Shown here one piece after another: positions 7,548-14,601 of a stretch of DNA of 17,093 nucleotides. The stretch comes from an uncultured Bacilli bacterium (lineage in GTDB: Bacteria > Bacillota_I > Bacilli_A > RF39 > UBA660), in the NCBI GenBank assembly GCA_910589335.1, contig CAJUTW010000033.1:1-17093 (forward strand), in the 5' to 3' direction. Within the stretch, counting starts at the first letter, position 1; every line of letters starts with the position of its first letter. The notes under the pieces are model-generated. The model did not search any database. It was given only the letters and a program-made list of their open reading frames with translations, and had not been told where the DNA came from. The position numbers and the translations under genes are program-made.

Positions 7548-9155
7548 ATGCGAAAAGACTATTCAATTATTTATAATGGAAAACTAAAAGAAATTAAGGA
7601 TAATTTACAAAAATTAGAAGATATAAAAATTAGTATTCCAACATTTAAAAAAGCTGTGGAGAATATCATAAAAGAAACTGAGATTTCTATTGAAAATAAT
7701 TATAAATTATTTAATAATGCTGATCAAACTTTAGATTTAGATGAAGCTAATGCCAAGGTATATTCCCAAGCAAATAAAGAAATAGATAAACTAAACCAAC
7801 AAATTATAAAAGAATATGATATCTATTACAAAATTACAATGAAATATAACAAATTATTAAGTTTAGTAGATGATGTAACAGAAGATAATATATGTGATAT
7901 AGTCATTGATTGTAGAAGTATTTTATCATTATTAAAATCATCTAGTAATATTGATTATTCTTTTGAAAAAGATATAACAGAAAAAATATATCAATTAACA
8001 TATAAAATAATTAAATTAGAACTTATCTATAGTAATTCAGCAGGATTACTTTATGCTTTGAAAAATCCAACAGATCAAAACTACATTACAGAATTAATTA
8101 AGGAAGATATTAAATTATTGGATGAAAATCATCCAGATACAAAGCTAGTAAAAGAAAAAGTTAATAAATTAAAAGAAAATGGTCTTAATAATATGTTTTT
8201 ATTAGATAAAAATCTTATTATACTTTTAGCAATTTTAACAGATAAAAATCTTTCACATAAAGTAGATAGCAAGTTTTTTAATTCATTAAAAAATTATATT
8301 GAATTAGAAAAAGATATGCACAAAACAGAATTGGCAATTAGTAATAGTAAAGTTGATGAAATAAAAAAATCTCTAAAAATACATAATTTAAAAATATTCA
8401 AGAAAAAAGTATTTTTATCAGTGAATTTATTATTAGTAACATCAAGTATAGTTGGTAGTACAATTGCAATTGGTAAATTAACTGAAAGTAAAGAAAATAA
8501 AGTTAAAACAACAGTATATGACTCTTTTACTGATACAAAAGAAATAACAGAAAGATATGAAGATTTAGATACAGATACTATAAGTTTAATTGAATATAGT
8601 CCATGGGATGAGCCAGGTTATTTTCGAGATGAATATTCAAGAAATGTATACACTTATGATTTAGAAGGTATTAAGAAAAAATATGCTAACATTGAAGATT
8701 ATCTAACATCAGATTTAAAAGAAAAAATAAAGTTATCAGAAGAAAAAGAAGAAATAGAAACTGAAAAACCAAAAGACTTAGATTATACTAAAAATAAATA
8801 CATAATTACTGAAAAAGTAATAAATGAAAAAGATTTTCGAATGGTTAAATCAAAATTTTATTGGCCTCTTTTCTCAATATTATCATCAATCGGAATTATA
8901 GCTGTTGATTTCTTATTGTTGAAAAAATTAACATCAGTGAAACTTAAAGATTTAAAACAAAAGAAAAAGAAAGTACAAGAAGAATTAAAAAGTGATAAAG
9001 AAAAATGTCTTGAAAATAAGAAAAGTTTGCATGAATTATCACAATTAGCAACTATATTAAAATTTGATGCTTTAGATAATTACGAAAAACTTCCTGATAT
9101 AGTTAAAGAAACTTTTGATATTAAAGAAAGTTTTAAGTCTTTAATAAAAAAATAG
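7548..9155 (+). CDS. Unknown large coiled-coil protein with two membrane segments
   Basis: I do not recognise this family. The start is taken at 7548 because AGAGG (7536-7540) sits seven bases before it; an ATG at 7533 would overlap that site. The 535-residue product has a long Lys/Glu-rich, helical N-terminal part (10-285). A first membrane segment lies at about 288-309 (VFLSVNLLLV...). A 125-residue loop rich in Asp, Glu and Tyr follows (SLIEYSPWDEPGYF at 346-359). A second membrane segment lies at about 437-458 (YWPLFSILSSIGIIAV), and the protein ends in a basic coiled coil. Both ends are probably cytoplasmic and the loop outside. It is transcribed alone from its own promoter. A role in envelope organisation or as a scaffold is possible but not shown. 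Confidence 0.8.
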   Translation: MRKDYSIIYNGKLKEIKDNLQKLEDIKISIPTFKKAVENIIKETEISIENNYKLFNNADQTLDLDEANAKVYSQANKEIDKLNQQIIKEYDIYYKITMKYNKLLSLVDDVTEDNICDIVIDCRSILSLLKSSSNIDYSFEKDITEKIYQLTYKIIKLELIYSNSAGLLYALKNPTDQNYITELIKEDIKLLDENHPDTKLVKEKVNKLKENGLNNMFLLDKNLIILLAILTDKNLSHKVDSKFFNSLKNYIELEKDMHKTELAISNSKVDEIKKSLKIHNLKIFKKKVFLSVNLLLVTSSIVGSTIAIGKLTESKENKVKTTVYDSFTDTKEITERYEDLDTDTISLIEYSPWDEPGYFRDEYSRNVYTYDLEGIKKKYANIEDYLTSDLKEKIKLSEEKEEIETEKPKDLDYTKNKYIITEKVINEKDFRMVKSKFYWPLFSILSSIGIIAVDFLLLKKLTSVKLKDLKQKKKKVQEELKSDKEKCLENKKSLHELSQLATILKFDALDNYEKLPDIVKETFDIKESFKSLIKK

Positions 9156-9270
9156 TTAAAAAAAGATATTAAAAAAATATTCCAGAAATTTATTTGACTG
9201 TATTACATGTAAATCCCCTAAATTTAAAAGAGAAAAGAAAAGTTTTATAAAAAAACAAATTTTTAAATAG

Positions 9271-9306
9271 AAGAAAATAGTCAATTATTGGCTGTTTCTT
9301 TATTTT
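9271..9306 (+). terminator. Intrinsic terminator overlapping the next promoter
   Basis: AAGAAAATAGTCAA / TTGGCTGTTTCTT form a long stem with one bulged A, two G-U pairs and a TTA loop, followed by TTTATTTTAT. It lies about 115 bases past the stop at 9155. Its 3' arm carries the -35 box of the next gene. The stretch 9156-9270 holds no gene; it contains a 10-base palindrome (TTACATGTAA, 9202-9211). Confidence 0.65.
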
Positions 9307-9316
9307 ATGGTAAACT
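9288..9316 (+). promoter_or_regulatory. Sigma-A promoter of the UDG-like gene, nested in the terminator
   Basis: TTGGCT (9288-9293) and TAAACT (9311-9316) are 17 bases apart with an extended -10 (TGG before TAAACT). The predicted RNA starts about 12 bases before the ATG at 9335. The very short leader matches the extended Shine-Dalgarno (GGATGTGATT). Confidence 0.7.
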
Positions 9317-9334
9317 AAATACGGATGTGATTAG

Positions 9335-9964
9335 ATGTTAGAAAATTTAGTAAAAGAATATAAAAAAATGCAAAATAAATATGGAGACCCAAACTTAGAT
9401 TCTATAACATTTGGAGGATGTAAAAACAACCCAGAAATATGCTTTGTATTTATGAATCCTACTGGTAGAAATATTACTGCTAATAAAGAGTGGACAGGAT
9501 TAAAAGCACCATGGATTGGAACTAAAAATGTATGGAATCTTTTTTTCGAAATTGGTGTAATCAATGAAGAAATATATCAAGAAATAAGAAGTAAAAAAGG
9601 AAAAGAATGGACAGAGGATTTTGCTAACAAAGTATATAAAAGTGTCGAAGATAATAAAGTTTATATAACTAATCTAGCTAAATGTACACAAATAGATGCT
9701 AGAGCATTAAAAGATAAAGTTTTTAAAGAATACTTAGATTTGTTTTTTAAAGAAATTAATATAGTCAATCCAAAAAAAATAATTCTTTTTGGTAATCAAG
9801 TATCTTCAATTGTTTTAGATGAAAAAATATGTGTAAGTAATGTTAGAAAAAAAGAATTTAATTATAAAGGCTTTAAATTTTACTCAGTATACTACCCAGT
9901 TGGAAATGGCTTTTTTAATATTGATAAAGCAATAGAAGATATAAAATGGATTATAAAAAATTAG
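9335..9964 (+). CDS. Uracil-DNA glycosylase superfamily protein
   Basis: This 209-residue protein has the layout of the uracil-DNA glycosylase-like fold. Early there is a strand and loop CFVFMNPTG (35-44 region) with TGLKAPWIGTKNVW after it, in the place of the family's substrate-loop GExPG and phosphate-binding segment. In the middle is VYITNLAKCTQ, then a helix and KKIILFGNQVSS. Near the end YYPVGNG stands where family 4/5 enzymes have HPS/HPA. The typical active-site residues are not clearly conserved, so it could excise another base, bind nucleic acid, or be inactive. There is no Fe-S cysteine set. It is a single-gene unit with its own promoter. A second UDG-like domain occurs in the gene at 16552. 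Confidence 0.75.
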   Translation: MLENLVKEYKKMQNKYGDPNLDSITFGGCKNNPEICFVFMNPTGRNITANKEWTGLKAPWIGTKNVWNLFFEIGVINEEIYQEIRSKKGKEWTEDFANKVYKSVEDNKVYITNLAKCTQIDARALKDKVFKEYLDLFFKEINIVNPKKIILFGNQVSSIVLDEKICVSNVRKKEFNYKGFKFYSVYYPVGNGFFNIDKAIEDIKWIIKN

Positions 9965-10154
9965 TAAATTAAAATTATGAAAAATTCAATTATAAAGATA
10001 TTAATAAAAAAATCTCGAAATTAAAAAATAAAATAAAGATTACTATTACACTTTTAAATTATTAATTATATATTTTAAATTTATATAATTTAATAAAAAT
10101 ATAAATATATGAAATTTTAATAATTACAATAAATTTTCAATTTTATGATATAAT
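9965..10154 (+). promoter_or_regulatory. Almost GC-free intergenic region ending in an extended -10 promoter
   Basis: Nothing coding is visible here. The sequence is almost entirely A and T, with no clear hairpin terminator after the UDG-like gene. At its end TGATATAAT (TG 10146-10147, TATAAT 10149-10154) forms a perfect -10 with an extended element. The best -35 (TTACAA, 10124-10129) is 19 bases away. The A/T tracts could act as UP elements for the AAA+ operon. Confidence 0.55.
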
Positions 10155-10175
10155 AAAAATACTAGGAGTGAAAAC

Positions 10176-11171
10176 ATGAATAATGATAAAGAAATGAATG
10201 AATTGTTTGATAAAAAGGCAGAAGAAAGATTTGATATAAAGAAGAAAAGAATAAGTATGCTTGAAAATTATGGAGAGAATTTTCAAGAAAATAATTATAT
10301 AACTAATCCAGCAATTGGTAGAGATGAGCAAATTAAACAATTAATTTTAATTTTACTTACTCCTGATAAATCAGCAGTTTTAATAGGTAAACCAGGTGTA
10401 GGTAAAACTGCTACTGTTGAAGGTTTGGCTTATAGAATTCAACATGATGCAATTCCAGATGTTTTAAAAGGATACCAGGTCATTAAATTAAACACAGCAG
10501 CATTATTAGGAGTTGATCCTGTAACAGGTGAATCTAAAGTACAAACATTAATAGATGAATTAAAAGATAAAACTAAGCTTATTTTATTCATTGATGAAAT
10601 TCATACGTTAATGGGAACAAAAGGTGAAGCCTTAGATTTTGCTAATATGTTTAAACCTGCTCTAGATCGTGGTGATATAAAAGTTATAGGTGCAACTACT
10701 ACAGAAGAATATGAACGATATATTTTAAGAGATAAAGCTTTTGTTAGACGTTTTCAAAAAGTCGAAATTTTTGAACCAACTAGAGAAGAAAATATTCAAA
10801 TATTAATTGGAACACTACCTAAAATAGAAATCAGAACTGGAGCAAAAATGATGTATACTTCATTTATTCAAAAAAAAGTGATGGAGTTTATTACAGATAT
10901 AACTAGTGAATATAAAAGAATTTATGAAATAGGTTCAAGATATCCAGACGTTTCATTAACAATAGTTCAACAAGCTTTTTCAAATGCTTTATTTGATAAT
11001 AGAAATGAAGTTAATATAATTGATTTTAAACAAGCAATTATGAATAGTAAAAATATCTATCCAGATGTTATAAAAAAATCAATGCCAAGTTTTGATCAAA
11101 TATTTGCAGAACAAATTTCAGAATACAATTTAATAAATGGTGGAAATTATGAAAGACTATCAGAAGAATAA
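10176..11171 (+). CDS. Single-domain AAA+ ATPase related to ClpB/ClpC first ATPase ring
   Basis: The 331-residue protein corresponds to the D1 module of Hsp100 proteins, with no Clp N-domain and no second ring. ATPase motifs are complete: NPAIGRDEQI (44-53), Walker A GKPGVGKT (71-78), Walker B LILFIDE (135-141), sensor 1 GATTTEEY (172-179), arginine fingers R191-R192 (AFVRRFQ), and sensor 2 GSRYPD (253-258). The loop that in ClpB reads AKYRGEFEERL reads VDPVTGESKVQ here, so the substrate-gripping tyrosine is missing. It probably uses ATP for remodelling or assembly rather than classical threading. The N-terminal 40 residues are charged and helical. AGGAG (10164-10168) sets the start. It is followed after 15 bases by a zinc-ribbon membrane protein, a likely partner. 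Confidence 0.85.
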   Translation: MNNDKEMNELFDKKAEERFDIKKKRISMLENYGENFQENNYITNPAIGRDEQIKQLILILLTPDKSAVLIGKPGVGKTATVEGLAYRIQHDAIPDVLKGYQVIKLNTAALLGVDPVTGESKVQTLIDELKDKTKLILFIDEIHTLMGTKGEALDFANMFKPALDRGDIKVIGATTTEEYERYILRDKAFVRRFQKVEIFEPTREENIQILIGTLPKIEIRTGAKMMYTSFIQKKVMEFITDITSEYKRIYEIGSRYPDVSLTIVQQAFSNALFDNRNEVNIIDFKQAIMNSKNIYPDVIKKSMPSFDQIFAEQISEYNLINGGNYERLSEE

Positions 11172-11186
11172 AAGGTGGGGATTAAT

Positions 11187-12284
11187 TTGCAATGTAAAAA
11201 TTGTGGTAAAAAATTAAAAACTAAAGAACTTTTTTGTACATCTTGTGGTGCTTATAATGAACAAGAAACAGAAAATAATTCACAAAGTCTTCTAAATAAA
11301 GATGAATTTAATTTACTAGATGAATCGATATACGATTCAAAAGAAGAATACGATTACGTAAAAGAATTCAACTTAAAAGCTGATTCAAGTGGAACAAAAG
11401 AAGACGAATTTTTTTATAAAGATGAAAAATATCTTGAAGCATATATAGGAGAAGATTATAAACTAATTAAAAAGTCTCCATTTAACATTTATGCCTTTTT
11501 TCTAAATTGGATGTATATTTTATATCGAAAAATGTATGTCTTAGGAATTGTTGGTATGTTAATAACTTATATAGTTATTCTAATAAATCCTAAATTTTTA
11601 CTGATATATATTTTTATAATGATGATTTTAATAGGATTGTTTTTTAATAAATTATATATCTTTTTCTCAAAATTAAAAGTAGAATTTTTTATAAAAAGAC
11701 ATCAAGAAATGGATAGTTTTACCATTGAAAATATCTGTAGAAAAAAAGGTGGAGTAAAAGTCTCAGTAGCTTTAATTATATATTTGATTTTTTTAATTAC
11801 TGTATTTTTTAGCTTATTTACTTTTCGTTATAATAAAGCTACAAATGATAAATTTTGGAAACAAAATAGTGAAAATAAAGCAACCTGTAACTCTTTAATA
11901 AAAATAGCTTATAAATCTTTAGATAAAGAAATAAAAGATTCTATAAATGAAGGATTATGTAAAAAAATAAATAGTAATGAAGATTTTGAAATTCTTTTTA
12001 AAGTTAAAAATAATAACTTTGATTATTATATTCACTACAAAACAGATAATGAATTTTTAATTTATAATACAGATACTAAAAATTTACAAGAATTAGAAGC
12101 TAAAAATAATAATAAAACAATTACATTAGAAGAATTAAAAATTTTAGAAGAAAAAAGACAAATAGAAAATGATTATAAAATAGTAAAAGAAAAAGTAAAA
12201 AAAGAAGATCAATTAATAAAAAATAATAAAAATACTAAGGAAAAATTAAATTATAGTTTTTCAAAAGAAGAAATAACTAGATAA
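11187..12284 (+). CDS. Zinc-ribbon membrane protein with DUF2628-like motif
   Basis: The start is placed at TTG 11187, not the in-frame GTG at 11175. The Shine-Dalgarno AAAGGTGGGG (11171-11180) covers that GTG and lies correctly for the TTG, giving a classic zinc-ribbon N-terminus. Cysteines C3, C6, C17 and C20 (CKNCG...CTSCG) should bind zinc. An acidic linker (25-85) follows, then FNIYAFFLNWMYILYRKMY (99-117), typical of DUF2628-like proteins. Three membrane segments lie at about 117-134, 137-156 and 192-213, and a C-terminal domain of about 150 residues ends in a Lys/Glu coiled coil. An ATP-driven job with the upstream AAA+ protein is inferred from adjacency only. The stop codon overlaps the following terminator. 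Confidence 0.8.
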   Translation: MQCKNCGKKLKTKELFCTSCGAYNEQETENNSQSLLNKDEFNLLDESIYDSKEEYDYVKEFNLKADSSGTKEDEFFYKDEKYLEAYIGEDYKLIKKSPFNIYAFFLNWMYILYRKMYVLGIVGMLITYIVILINPKFLLIYIFIMMILIGLFFNKLYIFFSKLKVEFFIKRHQEMDSFTIENICRKKGGVKVSVALIIYLIFLITVFFSLFTFRYNKATNDKFWKQNSENKATCNSLIKIAYKSLDKEIKDSINEGLCKKINSNEDFEILFKVKNNNFDYYIHYKTDNEFLIYNTDTKNLQELEAKNNNKTITLEELKILEEKRQIENDYKIVKEKVKKEDQLIKNNKNTKEKLNYSFSKEEITR

Positions 12285-12311
12285 GAGAAATTTGGCAAAT
12301 TTCTCTTTTTT
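12283..12311 (+). terminator. Intrinsic terminator of the AAA+/zinc-ribbon operon
   Basis: A perfect 9-bp stem, GAGAAATTT / AAATTTCTC with loop GGC, is followed by six T's. It begins at the stop codon of the zinc-ribbon gene. Its loop and 3' arm contain the -35 box of the glmS promoter. Confidence 0.9.
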
Positions 12312-12320
12312 GTATATAAT
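12292..12320 (+). promoter_or_regulatory. Sigma-A promoter of glmS, nested in the terminator
   Basis: TTGGCA (12292-12297) and TATAAT (12315-12320) are separated by 17 bases. The -35 sits in the terminator hairpin and the terminator U-tract forms part of the spacer. The predicted RNA start is near 12327, about 35 bases before the ribozyme cleavage site. Confidence 0.8.
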
Positions 12321-12354
12321 AATATTAAAGATTAATACTAAGAAAGGTTGTAAG

Positions 12355-12500
12355 TATATCTAGCGCCAGAACTTTAAATAGTTGACGAGGTTAGTAGTTA
12401 TCGAAAATTCGGCGGATGCTACTACGGAAAAAGTGATTCGTAAAATATATGTCAAAAAATAAAATCAAAATTATAACAAAACATATATTACCACTAATTT
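12355..12500 (+). ncRNA. glmS ribozyme: glmS ribozyme-riboswitch
   Basis: This RNA binds glucosamine-6-phosphate and cuts its own mRNA, lowering GlmS production when the product is abundant. The conserved core is unmistakable: AGCGCCAGAACT, AGTTGACGAGG, TTATCGAA, TTCGGCGGATG. Cleavage is expected between A12362 and G12363. AACT/AGTT closes the first hairpin, and TAGTAG/CTACTA forms the P2.1 helix around the core. P4 is AATATATGT (12444-12452) with ACATATATT (12481-12489), carrying an A-rich loop of 28 bases. P3 is AGTG (12432-12435) with CACT (12492-12495). The 3' boundary is approximate. Confidence 0.95.
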
Positions 12501-12511
12501 TTTTATAGTGG
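12491..12511 (+). promoter_or_regulatory. Hairpin adjoining the glmS Shine-Dalgarno
   Basis: CCACTA (12491-12496) can pair with TAGTGG (12506-12511), which runs into the Shine-Dalgarno GGAGG (12510-12514). The same CACT is used for ribozyme P3, so the two pairings exclude each other. That this affects translation is inference. Confidence 0.4.
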
Positions 12512-12521
12512 AGGAAAATAT

Positions 12522-14288
12522 ATGTGTGGAATAATAGGGTATATAGGAAAAAAATCCCTAGACGAAGTACTTATAGAAGGTTTGAAAAATTTAGAATATC
12601 GAGGATATGATTCATCAGGAATTGCTTTACAAAATTTTAATGATGTTCAAATTATTAAAAGTTCAGGAAAAATAAAAGAATTAGAAAAAAAATTACAAGA
12701 AATTAACTTAATAAATAGCAATATAGGAATAGCTCATACTCGTTGGGCGACTCATGGAAATCCTAATATAGAAAACGCTCATCCGCATCAAGTAGGAAAT
12801 ATAACTTTAGTTCATAATGGAATAATAGAAAATGCAAATGAACTTAGACAAAAATTAACAAAAGAAGGAGTTAAATTTAAAAGTCAAACAGATACAGAAG
12901 TTTTATGTGCTCTTATAAATTTTTATTATAAAAATGATATCAGTTCAGCCATAAAAAAAGCATTAAAAGAAGTAAAAGGTTCTTATGCTTTAGCAATATT
13001 AGTAAAAAAAGATGAAAGTATCTACGCTATTAAAAAAGATTCACCTTTAATTGTTGGAATTGATAAAGATGGTTATTTTATAGCAAGTGATATTTCAGCT
13101 ATTATAAAATATACAAATAAATATATAGTTTTAGAAGAAAATGAATTGGTAAAATTATCCCAAAATGATTATATAATAACGAAAAATAATAAAATAATAA
13201 AAAAAAGTATTCAATCTACAGAAATCGATTTTGAATCAATAACAAAGTCTAATTACAAACATTATATGTTAAAAGAAATTATGGAGGAAGAAATTCTTTT
13301 AGAAAAAACTTTTAATATCTATAATGATAAAGATTCTTTAATAGATATTTCTAAATATGAAGAAATACATATCATAGGATGTGGTTCTGCAATGTATGCA
13401 GGAATGGTAGGTAAAACTCTGTTAGAAGAAAAATCTAATATAAGATGTTATGTAGAATGTGCAAGTGAATATCGATATAAAAAGATTTTTTATGATAGAA
13501 AAACTTTAGTTATTTTAATTTCTCAATCAGGAGAAACAGCAGATACAATTGCAGCAATGAGAAAAGCAAAAGAAAATAAAATAGATACTTTAGCAATAGT
13601 AAATGTTAAAACTTCGACTATAGCTAGAGAATCAGATTATAAAATATTTATAGAAGCAGGAAAAGAAATAGCAGTAGCAACTACGAAAGCTTATCTTTTA
13701 CAAATAACAATTTTTTCACTTTTAGCATATTTTTCTTCAATAAATAAACATATCTTAAAAGAAATAAATTTAAAAGAAGAAGAAAAAAATATTTTAAGTC
13801 ATTTAAAAAATATTTTAGAACAAAGAAAAAAATATTATGAAATAGCTAAAAAAATCTTTCAAGAAGAAGACATTTATTTTATTGGAAGGGGAATTGATTA
13901 TTCTCTTTGCTTAGAAGGAAGCTTAAAATTAAAAGAAATTTCTTATATTCATAGTGAAGCATATCAAGCAGGGGAATTAAAACATGGAACTATTGCTTTA
14001 ATAAATAAAAATACACCAGTAATAGCTATTATTTCTGATCAAAATATTGCCGACAAAACTTTATCAAATATTGAAGAAGTTAAATCTAGAGGAGCTAATG
14101 TAATTATTATTAGTACTAAAAAAATAAGTAACTATGAAAATAATATAGTAGTTCCTAAAATCTCAGATTTTTTTCAACCAATATTAATAATTCCAATCTT
14201 ACAATTAATAGCATATGAAGTAGCAAATTTAAGAAATTGTGATATAGATAAACCTAAGAACTTAGCAAAAAGTGTAACAGTAGAATAG
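12522..14288 (+). CDS. glmS: Glutamine--fructose-6-phosphate aminotransferase (isomerizing)
   Basis: It makes glucosamine-6-phosphate from fructose-6-phosphate and glutamine, the first step toward UDP-GlcNAc for peptidoglycan. The N-terminal glutaminase domain starts MCGIIGYIG, with Cys2 as nucleophile after Met removal, and contains LEYRGYDSSG, HTRWATHG and HNGIIEN. The C-terminal half has two SIS sugar-isomerase domains: GCGS at 286-289, SQSGETADT at 334-342, and GELKHGTIAL later. The end LAKSVTVE carries the usual catalytic lysine (K583). The length of 588 aa is close to normal (about 600). GGAGG lies seven bases before the ATG. Expression is controlled by the upstream glmS ribozyme. Confidence 0.98.
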   Translation: MCGIIGYIGKKSLDEVLIEGLKNLEYRGYDSSGIALQNFNDVQIIKSSGKIKELEKKLQEINLINSNIGIAHTRWATHGNPNIENAHPHQVGNITLVHNGIIENANELRQKLTKEGVKFKSQTDTEVLCALINFYYKNDISSAIKKALKEVKGSYALAILVKKDESIYAIKKDSPLIVGIDKDGYFIASDISAIIKYTNKYIVLEENELVKLSQNDYIITKNNKIIKKSIQSTEIDFESITKSNYKHYMLKEIMEEEILLEKTFNIYNDKDSLIDISKYEEIHIIGCGSAMYAGMVGKTLLEEKSNIRCYVECASEYRYKKIFYDRKTLVILISQSGETADTIAAMRKAKENKIDTLAIVNVKTSTIARESDYKIFIEAGKEIAVATTKAYLLQITIFSLLAYFSSINKHILKEINLKEEEKNILSHLKNILEQRKKYYEIAKKIFQEEDIYFIGRGIDYSLCLEGSLKLKEISYIHSEAYQAGELKHGTIALINKNTPVIAIISDQNIADKTLSNIEEVKSRGANVIIISTKKISNYENNIVVPKISDFFQPILIIPILQLIAYEVANLRNCDIDKPKNLAKSVTVE

Positions 14289-14298
14289 GTAAACTTTA

Positions 14299-14327
14299 TT
14301 AGCAAACATGAATATTCTTAATATAAT
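14299..14327 (+). promoter_or_regulatory. Possible promoter of the small YjcZ-like gene
   Basis: TTAGCA (14299-14304) and TATAAT (14322-14327) are 17 bases apart. Transcription would begin at about 14334, right at the Shine-Dalgarno, which is unusually close. No clear terminator separates it from glmS, so read-through is an alternative. Confidence 0.45.
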
Positions 14328-14347
14328 ATTATGAAAGGAGAATGTTT

Positions 14348-14533
14348 ATGTACGGATATGGTTGTCCTGTTTATCCTGCTTACTACCAATATCAAAATTC
14401 AAATAATAATGATGGATTTGGTGGTTGGTGGGCAATATTTATAGTTATTATAATAATTTTCTTCTTATTCTGGGGCTTTGGCTCTAATGGTAATTGGAAT
14501 AATGGTGGCTGTAATTGTTGCAATAATAGATAA
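14348..14533 (+). CDS. Small Gly/Asn-rich membrane peptide, YjcZ-like
   Basis: The start is taken at ATG 14348, because GAAAGGAG (14333-14340) is seven bases upstream; the ATG at 14342 is only one base from it. The 61-residue peptide begins MYGYGCPVYP, continues with a Tyr/Asn-rich stretch, has one hydrophobic segment (WWAIFIVIIIIFFLFWG, about 27-43) and ends in a Gly/Asn/Cys tail (NGGCNCCNNR). This layout resembles the small YjcZ/sporulation peptides of Bacillus. The adjacent cotJ genes fit a spore-related role. Function is not established. Confidence 0.65.
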   Translation: MYGYGCPVYPAYYQYQNSNNNDGFGGWWAIFIVIIIIFFLFWGFGSNGNWNNGGCNCCNNR

Positions 14534-14535
14534 TC

Positions 14536-14560
14536 AAAAAGGCATTAAATGCCTTTTTAT
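14536..14560 (+). terminator. Intrinsic terminator after the small peptide gene
   Basis: AAAAAGGCAT / ATGCCTTTTT forms a compact hairpin starting just after the stop codon, with T's following. The A-run on its left makes it usable from the other side too. Confidence 0.85.
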
Positions 14561-14563
14561 TTG

Positions 14564-14597
14564 AAAAAAAGAAAAGCCATAATTATTATTAGGCTTT
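14564..14597 (-). terminator. Intrinsic terminator of the cotJ operon
   Basis: On the minus strand, AAAGCC (14597-14592) pairs with GGCTTT (14578-14573) around an AT-rich loop that can extend the stem. TTCTTTTTTT follows. It begins a few bases after the cotJC stop. Confidence 0.8.
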
Positions 14598-14601
14598 AAT
14601 T

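Noticed and set aside
9193..9300. Small RNA between TTGACT (9193) and the terminator at 9271
   Set aside because: The spacing to a -10 is 19 bases with a poor box, and there is no structure besides a 10-base palindrome.
9331..9564. Minus-strand open frame opposite the UDG-like gene
   Set aside because: It lies wholly within a recognised gene, ends at its start, and has no family features.
10143..10340. Minus-strand open frame across the AAA+ gene start
   Set aside because: Phe/Ile-rich antisense of A/T sequence that overlaps the promoter and start of a clear gene.
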